Numbered from the stretch's first letter, positions 42,425 through 51,779 are shown. The stretch: DNA of 64,000 bases from Myxococcales bacterium (GCA_020633315.1 JACKDV010000001.1:744001-808000); one strand, 5' to 3'. The notes: generated by a model from the sequence alone, not told the origin. A program made the numbers and translations.

Positions 42425-43686
42425 GGGTCGGGATCCTCGTCGATGGATGGATCCTCGAGCGAGAACGCGCTGTCGTCTCGGTAGGGCGCCAGCTCGCGCT
42501 CCAGCGCCACCAGCCGCTGCTCCTCGTCCGGGGTGCGAGCCTCCTTGACCGAGAGCTCCAGTGCCTCTCGCTCCTTGTTCAGCAGCTCGGGACGCCCGGC
42601 CGCGCTGACGCCGAAGAACCCCTCCATGAGCTCGCTGCCGGTCTGGAGCCCGGGTTGCTCGGAGAAGGTCTGCTGGACCACGACGCCGTCCTCGAGGCGC
42701 AAGCCGATGATCTCGTCGGCTTCGAACCCGGTGAGGACGAGCGGCGAGTGAGTGGTGACGATGAACTGGAGCCGAGGGAACACCTGCCGCAGGATCGGCA
42801 CCAGACGCCGCTGCCAGGTGGGGTGTAGGTGGAGATCGATCTCGTCGAGGAGCACGATGCCCTCGAGGGTCTTGGGGTCGACCTGTCCATCCTCGTCGAG
42901 GAACGCGTGACCGAGCAGGTCGGCGATCCATGCGAAGGTGCTCTGGTAGCCCTGGCTGAGGAGGTGCGGCGGCAGGCGAAGCGGCTCCTTCCCTCCGACG
43001 TCGACGATGAGACGACGGGCCTCGAGGAGCTTCTGCATCTGGTCGACTCCGTAGGCACCACGGAGCTCCATGTTCACCAACCAGGGGAGGAGCGACTCAC
43101 CGTTGACGTCCTGCTCGAGCAGGACGTCTCGCAGGGTGCGGGCGTAGGTGGGACCGAGCTCTCGCTCCTTGAGCGCTTCGAAGAAGTCGATGCCGAGCAT
43201 CTTGTGGCTGGTGTCGAACAACCCCTCGACTCGATCGAGCATGGGGTCGCGAGGGATCGCGACCTCGCCACGCCGCGGCAGGCGACGGCCGGTGCCATAG
43301 CCGACCACGAAGAACCCCTTCTCCCGAGCATCGCGGACATCGTCGAGGATCGTGGCGTGGTCGTTGCCCCTGAAGGCGTGGTGGCCCTTCTTGACTTCCA
43401 TCGTGACGAACAGCGGCGTCCGAGGGTCGTCGAAGGTAACGCCGATCTCGGCTCCCTGCTCTCCACGATCCTGCCTCACGTAGTCCGCGGCATCCTCGAC
43501 CAGGGCTCGGGCCATCTTGTCGCCGCTGCTTGCAATCGCGATTGCTTGGAGCACCGTCGTCTTGCACAGGCCGTTGTCCCCGAGCAGGACGGTCCAGGAG
43601 CGCAGCGAGCCATCGCCCCGAATGAAGGAGAACGTCTGATCCGCGAGGATCTTGACGTTGCGGACGTGTAGCTCCCGGATTCGCAC
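42421..43686 (-). CDS. ptuA: ABC/RecF-type ATPase, PtuA of a Septu-like system
   Basis: A 421-residue ATPase of the SMC/RecF type. N-terminal strand MRIRELHVRNVKILADQTFS is followed by the P-loop GDNGLCKTTVLQAIA at residues 36-50. Here the Gly normally two before the Ser/Thr is Cys41. The signature helix is LSQGYQSTFAWIADL, Walker B is VLLDEIDLHLHPTWQ, and the switch is IVTTHSPLVL. The C-terminal 90 residues are acidic and helical. GTG start near 43686. It overlaps ptuB. No retron or reverse transcriptase is nearby. Confidence 0.85.
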   Translation of the reverse strand: MRIRELHVRNVKILADQTFSFIRGDGSLRSWTVLLGDNGLCKTTVLQAIAIASSGDKMARALVEDAADYVRQDRGEQGAEIGVTFDDPRTPLFVTMEVKKGHHAFRGNDHATILDDVRDAREKGFFVVGYGTGRRLPRRGEVAIPRDPMLDRVEGLFDTSHKMLGIDFFEALKERELGPTYARTLRDVLLEQDVNGESLLPWLVNMELRGAYGVDQMQKLLEARRLIVDVGGKEPLRLPPHLLSQGYQSTFAWIADLLGHAFLDEDGQVDPKTLEGIVLLDEIDLHLHPTWQRRLVPILRQVFPRLQFIVTTHSPLVLTGFEADEIIGLRLEDGVVVQQTFSEQPGLQTGSELMEGFFGVSAAGRPELLNKEREALELSVKEARTPDEEQRLVALERELAPYRDDSAFSLEDPSIDEDPDP

Positions 43687-43728
43687 GGTGGTCTCGTCAG
43701 GCCGTTGATATCATGGCTCGCCGAGGGT

Positions 43729-45123
43729 TCAGGGCTCGAGGGCGGAGACCAGCAGATCGCGGTCCCCCGCGGTGCCTCGTCGCGAGCCCGCCACGTAGAC
43801 GGCGGTGTCGTCGTGGGCGACGGCGGTGATCCGCACGCTCGGCGTCTCGGGCAGCACCTCGGCCGACCAGCGGCGCTCGCCGTCCCCCGAGATCCGCGCC
43901 ACCCAGCTACCGCCACCATCGCCGCGCAGCCCCGCGGCCACCAGCTCGCCGCCGGGCGCGGCCGCCAGGGCCTCCACCGTGCCGTCGGGCGCCTCGGGAA
44001 TCGAGGGCCCGGTCCACGCCACGCTCGCATCGGACCAGTAGGCGGTCAGCCACGGCTCGCCGCCCAGCACCCCGCCGAGCACGGGTCGCCCCTCTCCATC
44101 GAAGCTCGCCGCACTCACCTGGTCGGCCGCGGCCGTGCCCTCGACCAGCGTCAGCCCTTGCGGCGAGACCAACCACCACCCGATCCCCTCCGCCGTGGTC
44201 GCCACCACCACGAAGGCTCCGTCGGCGCGCGAGCCCACCGCATCGATCGAGCTCACGGCGCCCCCTCGCCAGTCGGGCACGTCTTCGTGTACCCAGTGCG
44301 CCCACGCGGCCCCGTCCTGATGCCCCACCAGGGCGAGCCCCCGCGTGGTGGGCACGGCCCCGTGCGCTCCTTCGTCGGCCAGCGTATCCACGGCGCCGGG
44401 GCTGGGATCGGCCAGCGAGATGTCCAGCAGCACCCACCACGCCCGGTTGCCCGCGGCGTCGCCCGAGGGGCGATCGCCGGCCAGCATCCACGCCGCGCCG
44501 TCGCTCCCCATGCCATGCAGGGGACGCGGCCCGAGCTCGTCGTCGGTCCAGGTCGCCACCACGGCGCCGTCGAGCGCGTAGAGGGAGGCGGTGGCGAGGG
44601 GCGTGCCGTCGGCCGTGGCGAGCGTGCCGGCCATCGCCACTCCGCCGGTGGGGCGCAGGCCCAGGGCGACGGCCCGATCGTCTCCGCCGTCGGCCCCGGC
44701 TTGCACGTCGACCCAGACCTCGCTCCCCGAAGGCCGACACCGCGCAGAGCACCCATCGCCATCGAGCGTGTTGCCGTCGTCACAGGTCTCGTCGGCCTCG
44801 ACCACGCCGTTGCCACAGGCGATGGGGCCCCCGCCGGTGGAGTCGGGGTCGTCGCCCGAGGAGGACTCGGAGCCCGTCCCGTCCGAGCCGGTGGCCTCCT
44901 CCACGCACCGCCCCGCGAGCTCGCCGGCGTTGGGGCTGTAGCGCGCTCCCGAGGCGCAGCCATCGTCGAGGTAGGCACAGAAGCCGGCCACGCAGGCGCC
45001 CTCGAGCTCGCCCCGCTGGCACTGCCCGTTGGCGGTGCACGCATAGGGCTCGGCGGTGCAGGAGCTGGCCGACCCGAGCCCCAGCCCGAGCATCGCGGTG
45101 ACGAGCCCCCATGCCGCGCGCAC
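43729..45123 (-). CDS. Lipoprotein with a DUF4215 motif and a repeat beta domain
   Basis: A 464-residue surface lipoprotein with lipobox SASSC near residue 22. Cys-rich first part (CTANGQCQRGELEGACVAGFC), then a Ser/Gly/Asp linker, then one DUF4215-type unit (CGNGVVEADETCDDGNTLDGDGC split across two halves). The C-terminal 300 residues consist of repeated strands such as VALGLRPTGGVAMAGTLAT and AVAHDDTAVYVAGSRR, like a beta-propeller. No enzymatic motif seen. The start overlaps the divergent sigma gene region. Confidence 0.75.
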   Translation of the reverse strand: MRAAWGLVTAMLGLGLGSASSCTAEPYACTANGQCQRGELEGACVAGFCAYLDDGCASGARYSPNAGELAGRCVEEATGSDGTGSESSSGDDPDSTGGGPIACGNGVVEADETCDDGNTLDGDGCSARCRPSGSEVWVDVQAGADGGDDRAVALGLRPTGGVAMAGTLATADGTPLATASLYALDGAVVATWTDDELGPRPLHGMGSDGAAWMLAGDRPSGDAAGNRAWWVLLDISLADPSPGAVDTLADEGAHGAVPTTRGLALVGHQDGAAWAHWVHEDVPDWRGGAVSSIDAVGSRADGAFVVVATTAEGIGWWLVSPQGLTLVEGTAAADQVSAASFDGEGRPVLGGVLGGEPWLTAYWSDASVAWTGPSIPEAPDGTVEALAAAPGGELVAAGLRGDGGGSWVARISGDGERRWSAEVLPETPSVRITAVAHDDTAVYVAGSRRGTAGDRDLLVSALEP

Positions 45124-45137
45124 GGGGCAACGCTAGC

Positions 45138-45818
45138 ATGCGCTCGGCCGGTCCCGCGCGGCGACGGAGGCGGCCGCTGCTACCATTGCCCACCGTGACC
45201 CCGCGGGCCGACTTCGAGCTGCTGCACGCCTGGCGCCAGGGCGATCGCGAGGCCGCCAACGAGCTGATGGGGCGCCACTACCCCAGCGTGCACCGCTTCT
45301 TCAGCGCCAAGGTGCCCCAGGTGGCCGACGACCTCACGCAGCAGTCGTTCCTCGCCTGCGTGGAGGGGCGCGCGGCGATCCGGCAGGACGGCAGCTTCCG
45401 GGCGTACCTGTTCGGCATCGCCCGCCGCAAGCTGCTCGACCACTTGCGCCAGAAGGACCGCCTGGCCCGCATGATGAGCTTCCGCGCCGCGCAGGGGCCC
45501 GACACCCAGCTCACCCCCAGCGGGGTGGTGGCCATGCGCCAGGAGCAGCGCCTGCTGCTGCGCGCGCTCGAGGCCCTGCCGCCCGAGATGCACGTGACGC
45601 TGATGCTGTTCTACTGGGAGGGCCTGTCCACCTCGGAGATCGCAGGGGCCCTGGAGATCACGGTGACCGCGGTGACCAGCCGGCTTTCGCGGGCGCGCGA
45701 GCGGCTGGGCCAGACCATCGAGCGCATGGAGGCCTCGCCCGAGGTGCGGGCCTCGCTGCTGGGCGACATCGACGGCTGGGCCCGCTCGCTGGTGGTGGGC
45801 GCCTCCACGCCGAGATAG
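45138..45818 (+). CDS. ECF-type RNA polymerase sigma factor
   Basis: Second ECF factor in the window, about 226 residues from ATG 45138. GTG 45195 is a possible later start. Region 2: ANELMGRHYPSVHRFFSAKV and FRAYLFGIARRKLLDHLRQK. Region 4: ALEALPPEMHVTLMLFYWEG and LSTSEIAGALEITVTAVTSR. The tail VRASLLGDIDGWARSLV mirrors the one at 31413. No adjacent kinase gene. The nearest downstream gene is a secreted protein. Confidence 0.9.
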   Translation: MRSAGPARRRRRPLLPLPTVTPRADFELLHAWRQGDREAANELMGRHYPSVHRFFSAKVPQVADDLTQQSFLACVEGRAAIRQDGSFRAYLFGIARRKLLDHLRQKDRLARMMSFRAAQGPDTQLTPSGVVAMRQEQRLLLRALEALPPEMHVTLMLFYWEGLSTSEIAGALEITVTAVTSRLSRARERLGQTIERMEASPEVRASLLGDIDGWARSLVVGASTPR

Positions 45819-45999
45819 CAGGGGGGCGCGATCGTCCGGGGGCCGGGCGGCACTACCCCGTCGAGGGACGAGCAAGGCGTGCAGGTCGCGCGAAGTGACG
45901 GTCTTGCGGTCCCGCGGTGTTGGAGCGGAAGCGTGCCCTCGTTGGCGCGTGAGCCCCGGCGAGGCACGTCGCCTCGCCGACCGATGATGGAGGTACCCC

Positions 46000-47145
46000 T
46001 TGTTTCGCTTGGCTTCGATCCTCGTGCTGACGCTGGCCCCCGATCCCGGAGCGGTCGCGCCGCCCCCCACCGCGGCTCCGGCCCCGACCCCGGCCCAGCC
46101 CACCGCGCCGGCGACCGAGCCCGCGACGCCGGCCGCCTCGAGCGCTGCGACGACCGTGGTGGACCAGGCACAGGTGGAGGCCTGTGATGGCTCTCGCACC
46201 CCGGCCACGGTCGATCCGCGCGCCCTGGCCTGCGAGCGCTGGACCATCGCCTGGCGCGAGGGAGGCACGGCATGGGGCTTCGTGAGCGCCGTGGGCTACG
46301 ACGAGGTGATCGCCGAGCGCGAGCGCGAGCTGGCGTTCGCGCGCCGATACTCGCGCTACTTCGGGGTACCCCTGGACGAGCGCTATTCCGATCCCAGCGA
46401 GCCCATCTGCGACGCGTGCACCGAGGCGGCGCCCACCGGACGCTACGGCGAGGGCCAGCGCTTCGGCGGCGGCGGGGCGGCCGAGGCCATCACCGCGGCT
46501 CGCGAGCAGCACCAGGGGCTGAAGGCGACCCTCGACGAGCACCTGCCCCACCTCGAGGATGCGGCGCGCCTGGCCCAGGAGCCCGCCACGGCCCGCGCGG
46601 CCAAGGCCTACGCCAAGCAGCTGCGCCACGCCATGCTCGACCTGGCCCGGGCCGAGCTCACCCTCGACAACGCCGCGGTCTTCCGCTCGGCGCCGATGGC
46701 CGAGGATCTCCAGCGATCGCTGCGCGAGCGCCAAGAGGCGCTCTTGGCCGCCCATGGGGCGCTGGGCGAGGCGGTGGCCCGCGAGGTGGCCGCGGCCTAC
46801 GAGGGCAAGTACGCCGAGGAGGGGGCGGCCCAGCCGGAGGCACCGTTCCTCGAGGTGAGCATCGATGGCATCGCGGTGCGGGCCACCTACTCCACGGGCC
46901 AGGCCCAGGCGACGTGGTTCGAAGGCTCGGTGGGTCTCGATGGCGCGATCGCGGGCCGCTCGCTGGTGGCCCCCGACAGCGGCGTGCTGAGCTGCCAGGC
47001 CCACACCGAGGAGTGCGGCTACGTGTACGTGGACTCGGTGCTGCGCTTCACCGCGCGCCAAGATCCCGACCAGAAGCCGCGCACGGTGGCCGAGCTGTGG
47101 ATGCGACGCAGCAATTGGGTGATGGCCAAGCCCTTCGTGCGCTGA
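46000..47145 (+). CDS. Secreted protein of unknown function
   Basis: A 381-residue protein with TTG start supported by GGAGG 5 bases upstream. After a short hydrophobic start (MFRLASILVLTL) it has a Pro/Ala/Thr linker to about residue 55. The body is helical, with QLRHAMLDLARAELTLDNAA and coiled-coil-like stretches, then a beta C-terminus containing HTEECGYVYVDSVLRF. Few Cys. No family recognised. 45819-45999 upstream holds no gene. Confidence 0.6.
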   Translation: MFRLASILVLTLAPDPGAVAPPPTAAPAPTPAQPTAPATEPATPAASSAATTVVDQAQVEACDGSRTPATVDPRALACERWTIAWREGGTAWGFVSAVGYDEVIAERERELAFARRYSRYFGVPLDERYSDPSEPICDACTEAAPTGRYGEGQRFGGGGAAEAITAAREQHQGLKATLDEHLPHLEDAARLAQEPATARAAKAYAKQLRHAMLDLARAELTLDNAAVFRSAPMAEDLQRSLRERQEALLAAHGALGEAVAREVAAAYEGKYAEEGAAQPEAPFLEVSIDGIAVRATYSTGQAQATWFEGSVGLDGAIAGRSLVAPDSGVLSCQAHTEECGYVYVDSVLRFTARQDPDQKPRTVAELWMRRSNWVMAKPFVR

Positions 47146-47187
47146 GCTCCCCGCCCGCGCCCCGGGTCGCGCTAGACTCGGGGCGGC

Positions 47188-49239
47188 ATGAGCACGCGTA
47201 GGGCAGGGGGCCTCTGGCCGGCGGCGGTGCTGGTCGTCGCGACGGCCGCGGCCTCGGTCATCGCCGCCCCCGTGGCCACCCCGCCCGCCGCGAGCTCGGG
47301 CGTGCTGGTGGTCGATGGCGACGCCCAGGCCGGGGCGCCCCCCGACACCTGCCCCGGCGATGGCTCCGAGGCCTCGCCGTTCCGCTCGCTGCAGTGTGCG
47401 TTCGAGAGCGGCTTGCTGCGCGAGGGCACCACCCTGCACCTGCGCGACGCGGCCTCGCCCTACGAGGGGGCGAGCACGGCCGGCCTGATGATGCCCCGCT
47501 CGGTGACCATCGAGCCCGAGCCCGGGCATGCCCCCATCGTGGTGGGCCCGCTGGTGCTCAGTGGCGCCTCGGACTGGATCATCCGCGATCTGGTCTTCGA
47601 CGGCTCGGGAGGCGACGCTCCGCCCGGCGCGGCCATCCAGGTGGTGACGGCCGGCAACCCCATCAGCGGCCCGAGCATCGAGGGCGTGACCATCCGCGAC
47701 TGGCCCGGCCACGGCATCGAGCTGCGCGGCAGCAGCGGGGAGCAGGTCACCAGCTCGTCGGTGGTCGGCAACCGCATCGAGCGAGCCCGCGACGTGGGCA
47801 TCTGGGTGCAGGACGCCCCGTGGACCCGTGTCCGCAACAACGAGATCAGCGAGCTGGGCTGTGCCTCGAGCACCTTCACCCTCTGCGACGAGTGCGGGAT
47901 GGACCAGTGCGCCCCCTGTGGGGATTGCCTGGGAGTGCAGGCGCCCGAGTGCACGGCCACCAGCGAGCACGGCTACGGCGGCCAGGCAGGCATTCGGGTG
48001 CTGGGCGAGTCCTCCCAGGTGGAGCTGCGCGGCAACTCGATCCACGACTTCCACGACGACGCCTGCGGGGCCGATGGCACGCGCACGGCTGGGATCTTCA
48101 TCACCGGCGCGGGGGCGCTCGACGGCCGGATCGAGCGCAACCTGATCGAGCGCATCGCCCCCGGCAACCCCGACAATGGCTACGGGATCCTCATGTTCCA
48201 GAGCGCGTCGGGCTGGACGATCGATCACAACGTGCTCGCGTCCATCGGCCACTGTGGGCTGTGCGAGGGCGACCCGCTGTTCTACGGCTCGCGCCAGAGC
48301 CGATGGCTGCGCAACACGGTGATCGACGTGGAGGGCCCCGCCATCGATCTGCGCTGGGCGGCCGAGGTGGAGATCTGGGGCACGCTGGTGGCCGATGCCC
48401 GCGGCGGTCCGGTGCGGGTGTGGCCCGAGGGCACCGACCAGGCCCCCGATCTCGACCACAACCTGTACTGGCCGGGGGAGGGCGATGCGCTGGCCTGGGG
48501 CTGGGGCGACGAGGCGGCCTCGTCGCTGCCCGACTGGCAGACGGCCTGTGGCTGCGACGCGGCCTCGGAGCACGGCGATCCCCGGCTGCGCAGCACCCCG
48601 CCGCTCGACCCCACGCCCGGGCCGACCTCCGCGGCGGTCGACCTCGGCCCGCTCGTCGAGGGCGAGCCGTTCTACGGCGAGGCCCCCGATGCCGGCGCGC
48701 TCGAGCCCACGCGGGTGCTGGACGCCGGCATCGACGTCAATGCGCGCTCCTTCGTGCGCGTGGAGACCAACGGCAACCTGCTGGACGTGGCCGGCTGCGT
48801 GGGCTTCTCGGTGGAGGCGGGCGGCGAGGACTGGCCGCTGCGGTCCTGCTCGGCGCAGGCCGGCGAGATCCTCATCGAGCTGGTCGACCCCGCCCCCGAG
48901 GGCGTGGCCGCCACGCTGCGCTACGTGGGCCGAACGGTGATGGAGCCCGCGGGGATCGGCGGCTGGCTGGGCGCGACCCTGCGCGATTTCGAGATCGCGG
49001 TGAGCAACCCAGGAGGGTCGTCGTCGGGAGACACGGGCGACACGGGCGACGACGGCAACGGGGGCTCGACCCACTACGACTACAGCGGCGACGACGACCT
49101 CGGCTACGATGACGGGCGCTTCGGCGGCTGTGACTGTCGCGGGGGCGACGCGGGCTCTCGCGGAGGACCGGGATGGGCGCTGTTGCTGCTGCTGGCGTGG
49201 CCTCGGCGCAGGCGCCCGCGGGCCCCCCGTCGCGGTTGA
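47188..49239 (+). CDS. Secreted right-handed beta-helix protein with MYXO-CTERM-like sorting tail
   Basis: A 683-residue surface protein. Signal peptide at residues 10-28. The centre is a parallel beta-helix with repeated short strands, for example SIEGVTIRDWPGHGIELRG, NRIERARDVGIWVQD and GRIERNLIERIAPGNPDNG, like DUF1565/pectate lyase-type folds. The C-terminus has an Asp/Gly-rich stretch (GDTGDTGDDGNGG), a Cys motif (GGCDCRGGDAG), a hydrophobic segment (GWALLLLLAW) and a basic end (PRRRRPRAPRRG). That order is the MYXO-CTERM signal handled by a dedicated protease. Substrate unknown. Confidence 0.82.
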   Translation: MSTRRAGGLWPAAVLVVATAAASVIAAPVATPPAASSGVLVVDGDAQAGAPPDTCPGDGSEASPFRSLQCAFESGLLREGTTLHLRDAASPYEGASTAGLMMPRSVTIEPEPGHAPIVVGPLVLSGASDWIIRDLVFDGSGGDAPPGAAIQVVTAGNPISGPSIEGVTIRDWPGHGIELRGSSGEQVTSSSVVGNRIERARDVGIWVQDAPWTRVRNNEISELGCASSTFTLCDECGMDQCAPCGDCLGVQAPECTATSEHGYGGQAGIRVLGESSQVELRGNSIHDFHDDACGADGTRTAGIFITGAGALDGRIERNLIERIAPGNPDNGYGILMFQSASGWTIDHNVLASIGHCGLCEGDPLFYGSRQSRWLRNTVIDVEGPAIDLRWAAEVEIWGTLVADARGGPVRVWPEGTDQAPDLDHNLYWPGEGDALAWGWGDEAASSLPDWQTACGCDAASEHGDPRLRSTPPLDPTPGPTSAAVDLGPLVEGEPFYGEAPDAGALEPTRVLDAGIDVNARSFVRVETNGNLLDVAGCVGFSVEAGGEDWPLRSCSAQAGEILIELVDPAPEGVAATLRYVGRTVMEPAGIGGWLGATLRDFEIAVSNPGGSSSGDTGDTGDDGNGGSTHYDYSGDDDLGYDDGRFGGCDCRGGDAGSRGGPGWALLLLLAWPRRRRPRAPRRG

Positions 49240-49273
49240 GCCCCTGCGGGACGCCGCGATAGAGTGGCCGACG

Positions 49274-50758
49274 ATGCACCCGGTGCCCACGTCGGTGGCG
49301 AGGGCCCGCGAGCTGCCCGAGGGCACGCGTCTGGGCCGCTACACCCTGCGGCACCGCATCGCCCGGGGCGGGATGGCCGAGCTCTACCTGGCGCAGGTGC
49401 GGGGCATCGAGGGCTTCGAGCGGCTGGTGGCGATCAAGCTGGTGCTGCCCCACGTGGCCGACGAGCCGGCCTTCGTGGAGATGTTCCTCGACGAGGCCCG
49501 CCTGGCCGCGCGCCTGTCCCATCCCAACATCGTTCCGGTGCTCGACCTGGGGGTGGCCGACGGCGAGCACTTCATGGTCATGGAGCACGTGCACGGCCGC
49601 GACCTGCGGCAGGTGCTGGCGGCGTCGGCCGAGCACGGCGGCCTGCCCCTGGGGTGTGCGCTCACCATCGTGGCCGAGGCCTGTGCGGGGCTCCACTACG
49701 CGCACGAGCTGCACGACGAGCGCGGGCGGCCGCTGTCGGTGGTGCACCGCGACGTCTCGCCCTCCAACGTGATCGTGCGCTTCGACGGCGGGGTGCAGGT
49801 GGTGGACTTCGGCATCGCCAAGGCGGCCAACCGCAGCAGCGTGACCCGCACCGGCGCGCTCAAGGGCAAGGCCGGCTACATGTCGCCCGAGCAGTGTCGC
49901 GGCGGCACCATCGACCGGCGCAGCGACATCTTCGGCCTGGGGATCCTGCTGTTCGAGACCACCACCTGCCTGCGGCTGTTCTACGGAGACAACGACTTCG
50001 CGGTGATGAACCGGATCATCGACTGCGACTACACCCCGCCGAGCGAGCTGGTGGACGACTACCCGCCGGAGCTCGAGGCGATCGTGCGGCGGGCCCTGGC
50101 CAAGGACCCGGAGGAGCGGCATCCGACGGCGCTGGCCCTGCGGCGGGCGATCGAGGACTTCGCCCACTCGCAGGGGATCCGGCTGTCCACGGCCGACCTG
50201 GCCGAGCACCTGCGCACGCTCTTCGGCGAGGTGCCGCCGCCGGGGGTGGTGGCCATGGATCCGCCCACGGTGCCCCTCATCGCCCCGCCGGCCCCGGCCT
50301 CGTTCACGATGACGTGGCTGCGCAAGCGCCGGAGCCGGGCCACCGTGGCCGGGCTGGGGGTGGGGGGGCTGGCGATCGCCATTGCAGGCTACCTGGCGGG
50401 CACCGTGAGCCGCGAGCCCGCGTCGTCGGCCGAGGAGGCCCCGCCCGCGACGATGGGGGCGCAGCGGCCGGCGGCGTCGGGCTCCGTGGGGCGGCGGCCG
50501 AGGCCGAGCCGGTGGCCGTGGCGCCCTCGGGCGAGCGTCCGGCAGGCGAGGAGCCCCGCGACGGCGTCGGCGCGGGCGAGCCGAGCCCCGCGACGGAGCT
50601 CGAGGCCGCGGAGCTCGAGGCCGCGGCGGAGCCCGCCGGCCCGGCCGAGAGCGACACCGATCCGGCCCCGGCGAGCCGGGCCAAGCGGCGGCGCAAGGGC
50701 GGCACGAAGCGCAAGGCCGCGGCGCCGCTCGGACCCGGATCCACCCTCGATGACATGA
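49274..50758 (+). CDS. Hanks-type Ser/Thr protein kinase (probable C-terminal frameshift)
   Basis: Membrane kinase. ATG near 49274. Gly loop IARGGMAELYLAQVRG, catalytic VVHRDVSPSNVIVRFD near residue 158, VVDFGIAKAAN near 177, and GKAGYMSPEQC. One membrane segment near residue 365 (GVGGLAIAIAGYLAGTV). After about 50488 this frame becomes Arg/Pro-rich, while the next frame (EAEPVAVAPSGERPAGEEPR then SRAKRRRKGGTKRKAAAPLG) keeps good codon bias to a stop at 50772, 3 bp before the next gene. One missing G in the run at 50488-50491 would explain it. The ancestral gene therefore ended at 50772. Confidence 0.88.
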   Translation: MHPVPTSVARARELPEGTRLGRYTLRHRIARGGMAELYLAQVRGIEGFERLVAIKLVLPHVADEPAFVEMFLDEARLAARLSHPNIVPVLDLGVADGEHFMVMEHVHGRDLRQVLAASAEHGGLPLGCALTIVAEACAGLHYAHELHDERGRPLSVVHRDVSPSNVIVRFDGGVQVVDFGIAKAANRSSVTRTGALKGKAGYMSPEQCRGGTIDRRSDIFGLGILLFETTTCLRLFYGDNDFAVMNRIIDCDYTPPSELVDDYPPELEAIVRRALAKDPEERHPTALALRRAIEDFAHSQGIRLSTADLAEHLRTLFGEVPPPGVVAMDPPTVPLIAPPAPASFTMTWLRKRRSRATVAGLGVGGLAIAIAGYLAGTVSREPASSAEEAPPATMGAQRPAASGSVGRRPRPSRWPWRPRASVRQARSPATASARASRAPRRSSRPRSSRPRRSPPARPRATPIRPRRAGPSGGARAARSARPRRRSDPDPPSMT

Positions 50759-50775
50759 TGCCCCGCGAGTAGACG

Positions 50776-51603
50776 ATGACGACCTCGCTCCTCCTGCTGT
50801 GGCTGCTCGCTGCGGGTGCTCCCGAAGAGCCGAGCGCAGAGGCGTCCGCCGACCCCACCGCCGAGGCGGGCCCCGAGGAGGGCGAGGAGCCCCAGACGCC
50901 CCCGCCCGAAGACGCGGTCCCGTCCTCGGCGGCGCTCCGGGCCCAGCAGCACTTCGAGGCGCAGGAGTGGGACCTGGCCGTGGAGGCGCTGATGGAGGCC
51001 TACGCCGAGGACCCCGATCCGGCCTTCATCTACGCGCGTGCCCAGGCCGAGCGGATGCGAGGCAAGTGCTCGGTGGCGGTGGCGCTCTACCGACGCTTCC
51101 TGGAGATGGAGCCCTCCGAGCGGCAGCGGGCCGACACCGAGCGGCACATCCGGCTGTGCGAGGAGGTGCTGTTCAACGAGGAGGCCGATGCCCCGGAGCC
51201 CGAGGAGCCGCCGGGGGTGGGCGCTGGGGCAGGGGTCGACGACGAGCCGCCGCCCGATCGCGCCCCCCTCGAGCCGTCGCCGCCTCGCCCCGGTCGCGAT
51301 GCCCTGGGGCTGAGCCTGGTGGTGGTCGGAGGCAGCGCGCTGGTGGCCGGGGCCACGGTGTGGGGGCTGGGGCAGAGGGGTCTCCAACGGGCCCCTCGCT
51401 CGCCCACCGAGGGGGGCTACGAGCGCCAGGCCGCCGATGGGCGGCAGCGGATGATCCTCGGCGCCTCGCTGGCCGGGGTGGGGCTGGCCGTGACGATCGG
51501 CGGGATCGTGCGCCTGGCCCTCCTGGCCCGTGGTCCGCGGACGCTCGCGGGCCCCTGGTGGCGGCCCGGCGCCTCGGGCATCGCCCTGACCACCCGCTTC
51601 TGA
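50776..51603 (+). CDS. TPR-type membrane protein, kinase partner
   Basis: A 275-residue protein. Signal-like N-terminus (LLLLWLLAAGAPEEP) and an acidic linker, then a TPR-like helical part (QHFEAQEWDLAVEALMEAY, CSVAVALYRRFLEMEPSE). Two hydrophobic segments follow (ALGLSLVVVGGSALVAGATV and LGASLAGVGLAVTIGGIV). Proteins of this layout commonly sit beside myxobacterial Ser/Thr kinases, and here it is 3 bp after the frameshift-corrected kinase stop. Probably membrane anchored with TPR outside. Confidence 0.72.
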   Translation: MTTSLLLLWLLAAGAPEEPSAEASADPTAEAGPEEGEEPQTPPPEDAVPSSAALRAQQHFEAQEWDLAVEALMEAYAEDPDPAFIYARAQAERMRGKCSVAVALYRRFLEMEPSERQRADTERHIRLCEEVLFNEEADAPEPEEPPGVGAGAGVDDEPPPDRAPLEPSPPRPGRDALGLSLVVVGGSALVAGATVWGLGQRGLQRAPRSPTEGGYERQAADGRQRMILGASLAGVGLAVTIGGIVRLALLARGPRTLAGPWWRPGASGIALTTRF

Positions 51604-51607
51604 GCGT

Positions 51608-51644
51608 GATTGATGACAATCGAGTAATGGAAAACACTTCGTGT
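51608..51644. promoter_or_regulatory. AT-rich spot with two short inverted repeats
   Basis: GATTG-ATGA-CAATC at 51608-51621 and ACAC-TTC-GTGT at 51634-51644 lie in the 176-bp gap ahead of the flavin reductase-like gene. The stretch is strikingly AT-rich for this genome. It may carry the promoter or an operator for 51780. No clear -35/-10 pair is assigned. Confidence 0.35.
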
Positions 51645-51779
51645 ACTGAGCGTCCGATCCCGGGTGGACTACTGGAGCGGAGGAGCTCGTGGGCCACGCA
51701 AGGGGGGCGTGGCTCGATGGGCTCGCCGTGGGGGACCGTGGCTGGCCTCCGCGGGCGGTCCGCGGCATAGTCGCGCCGC

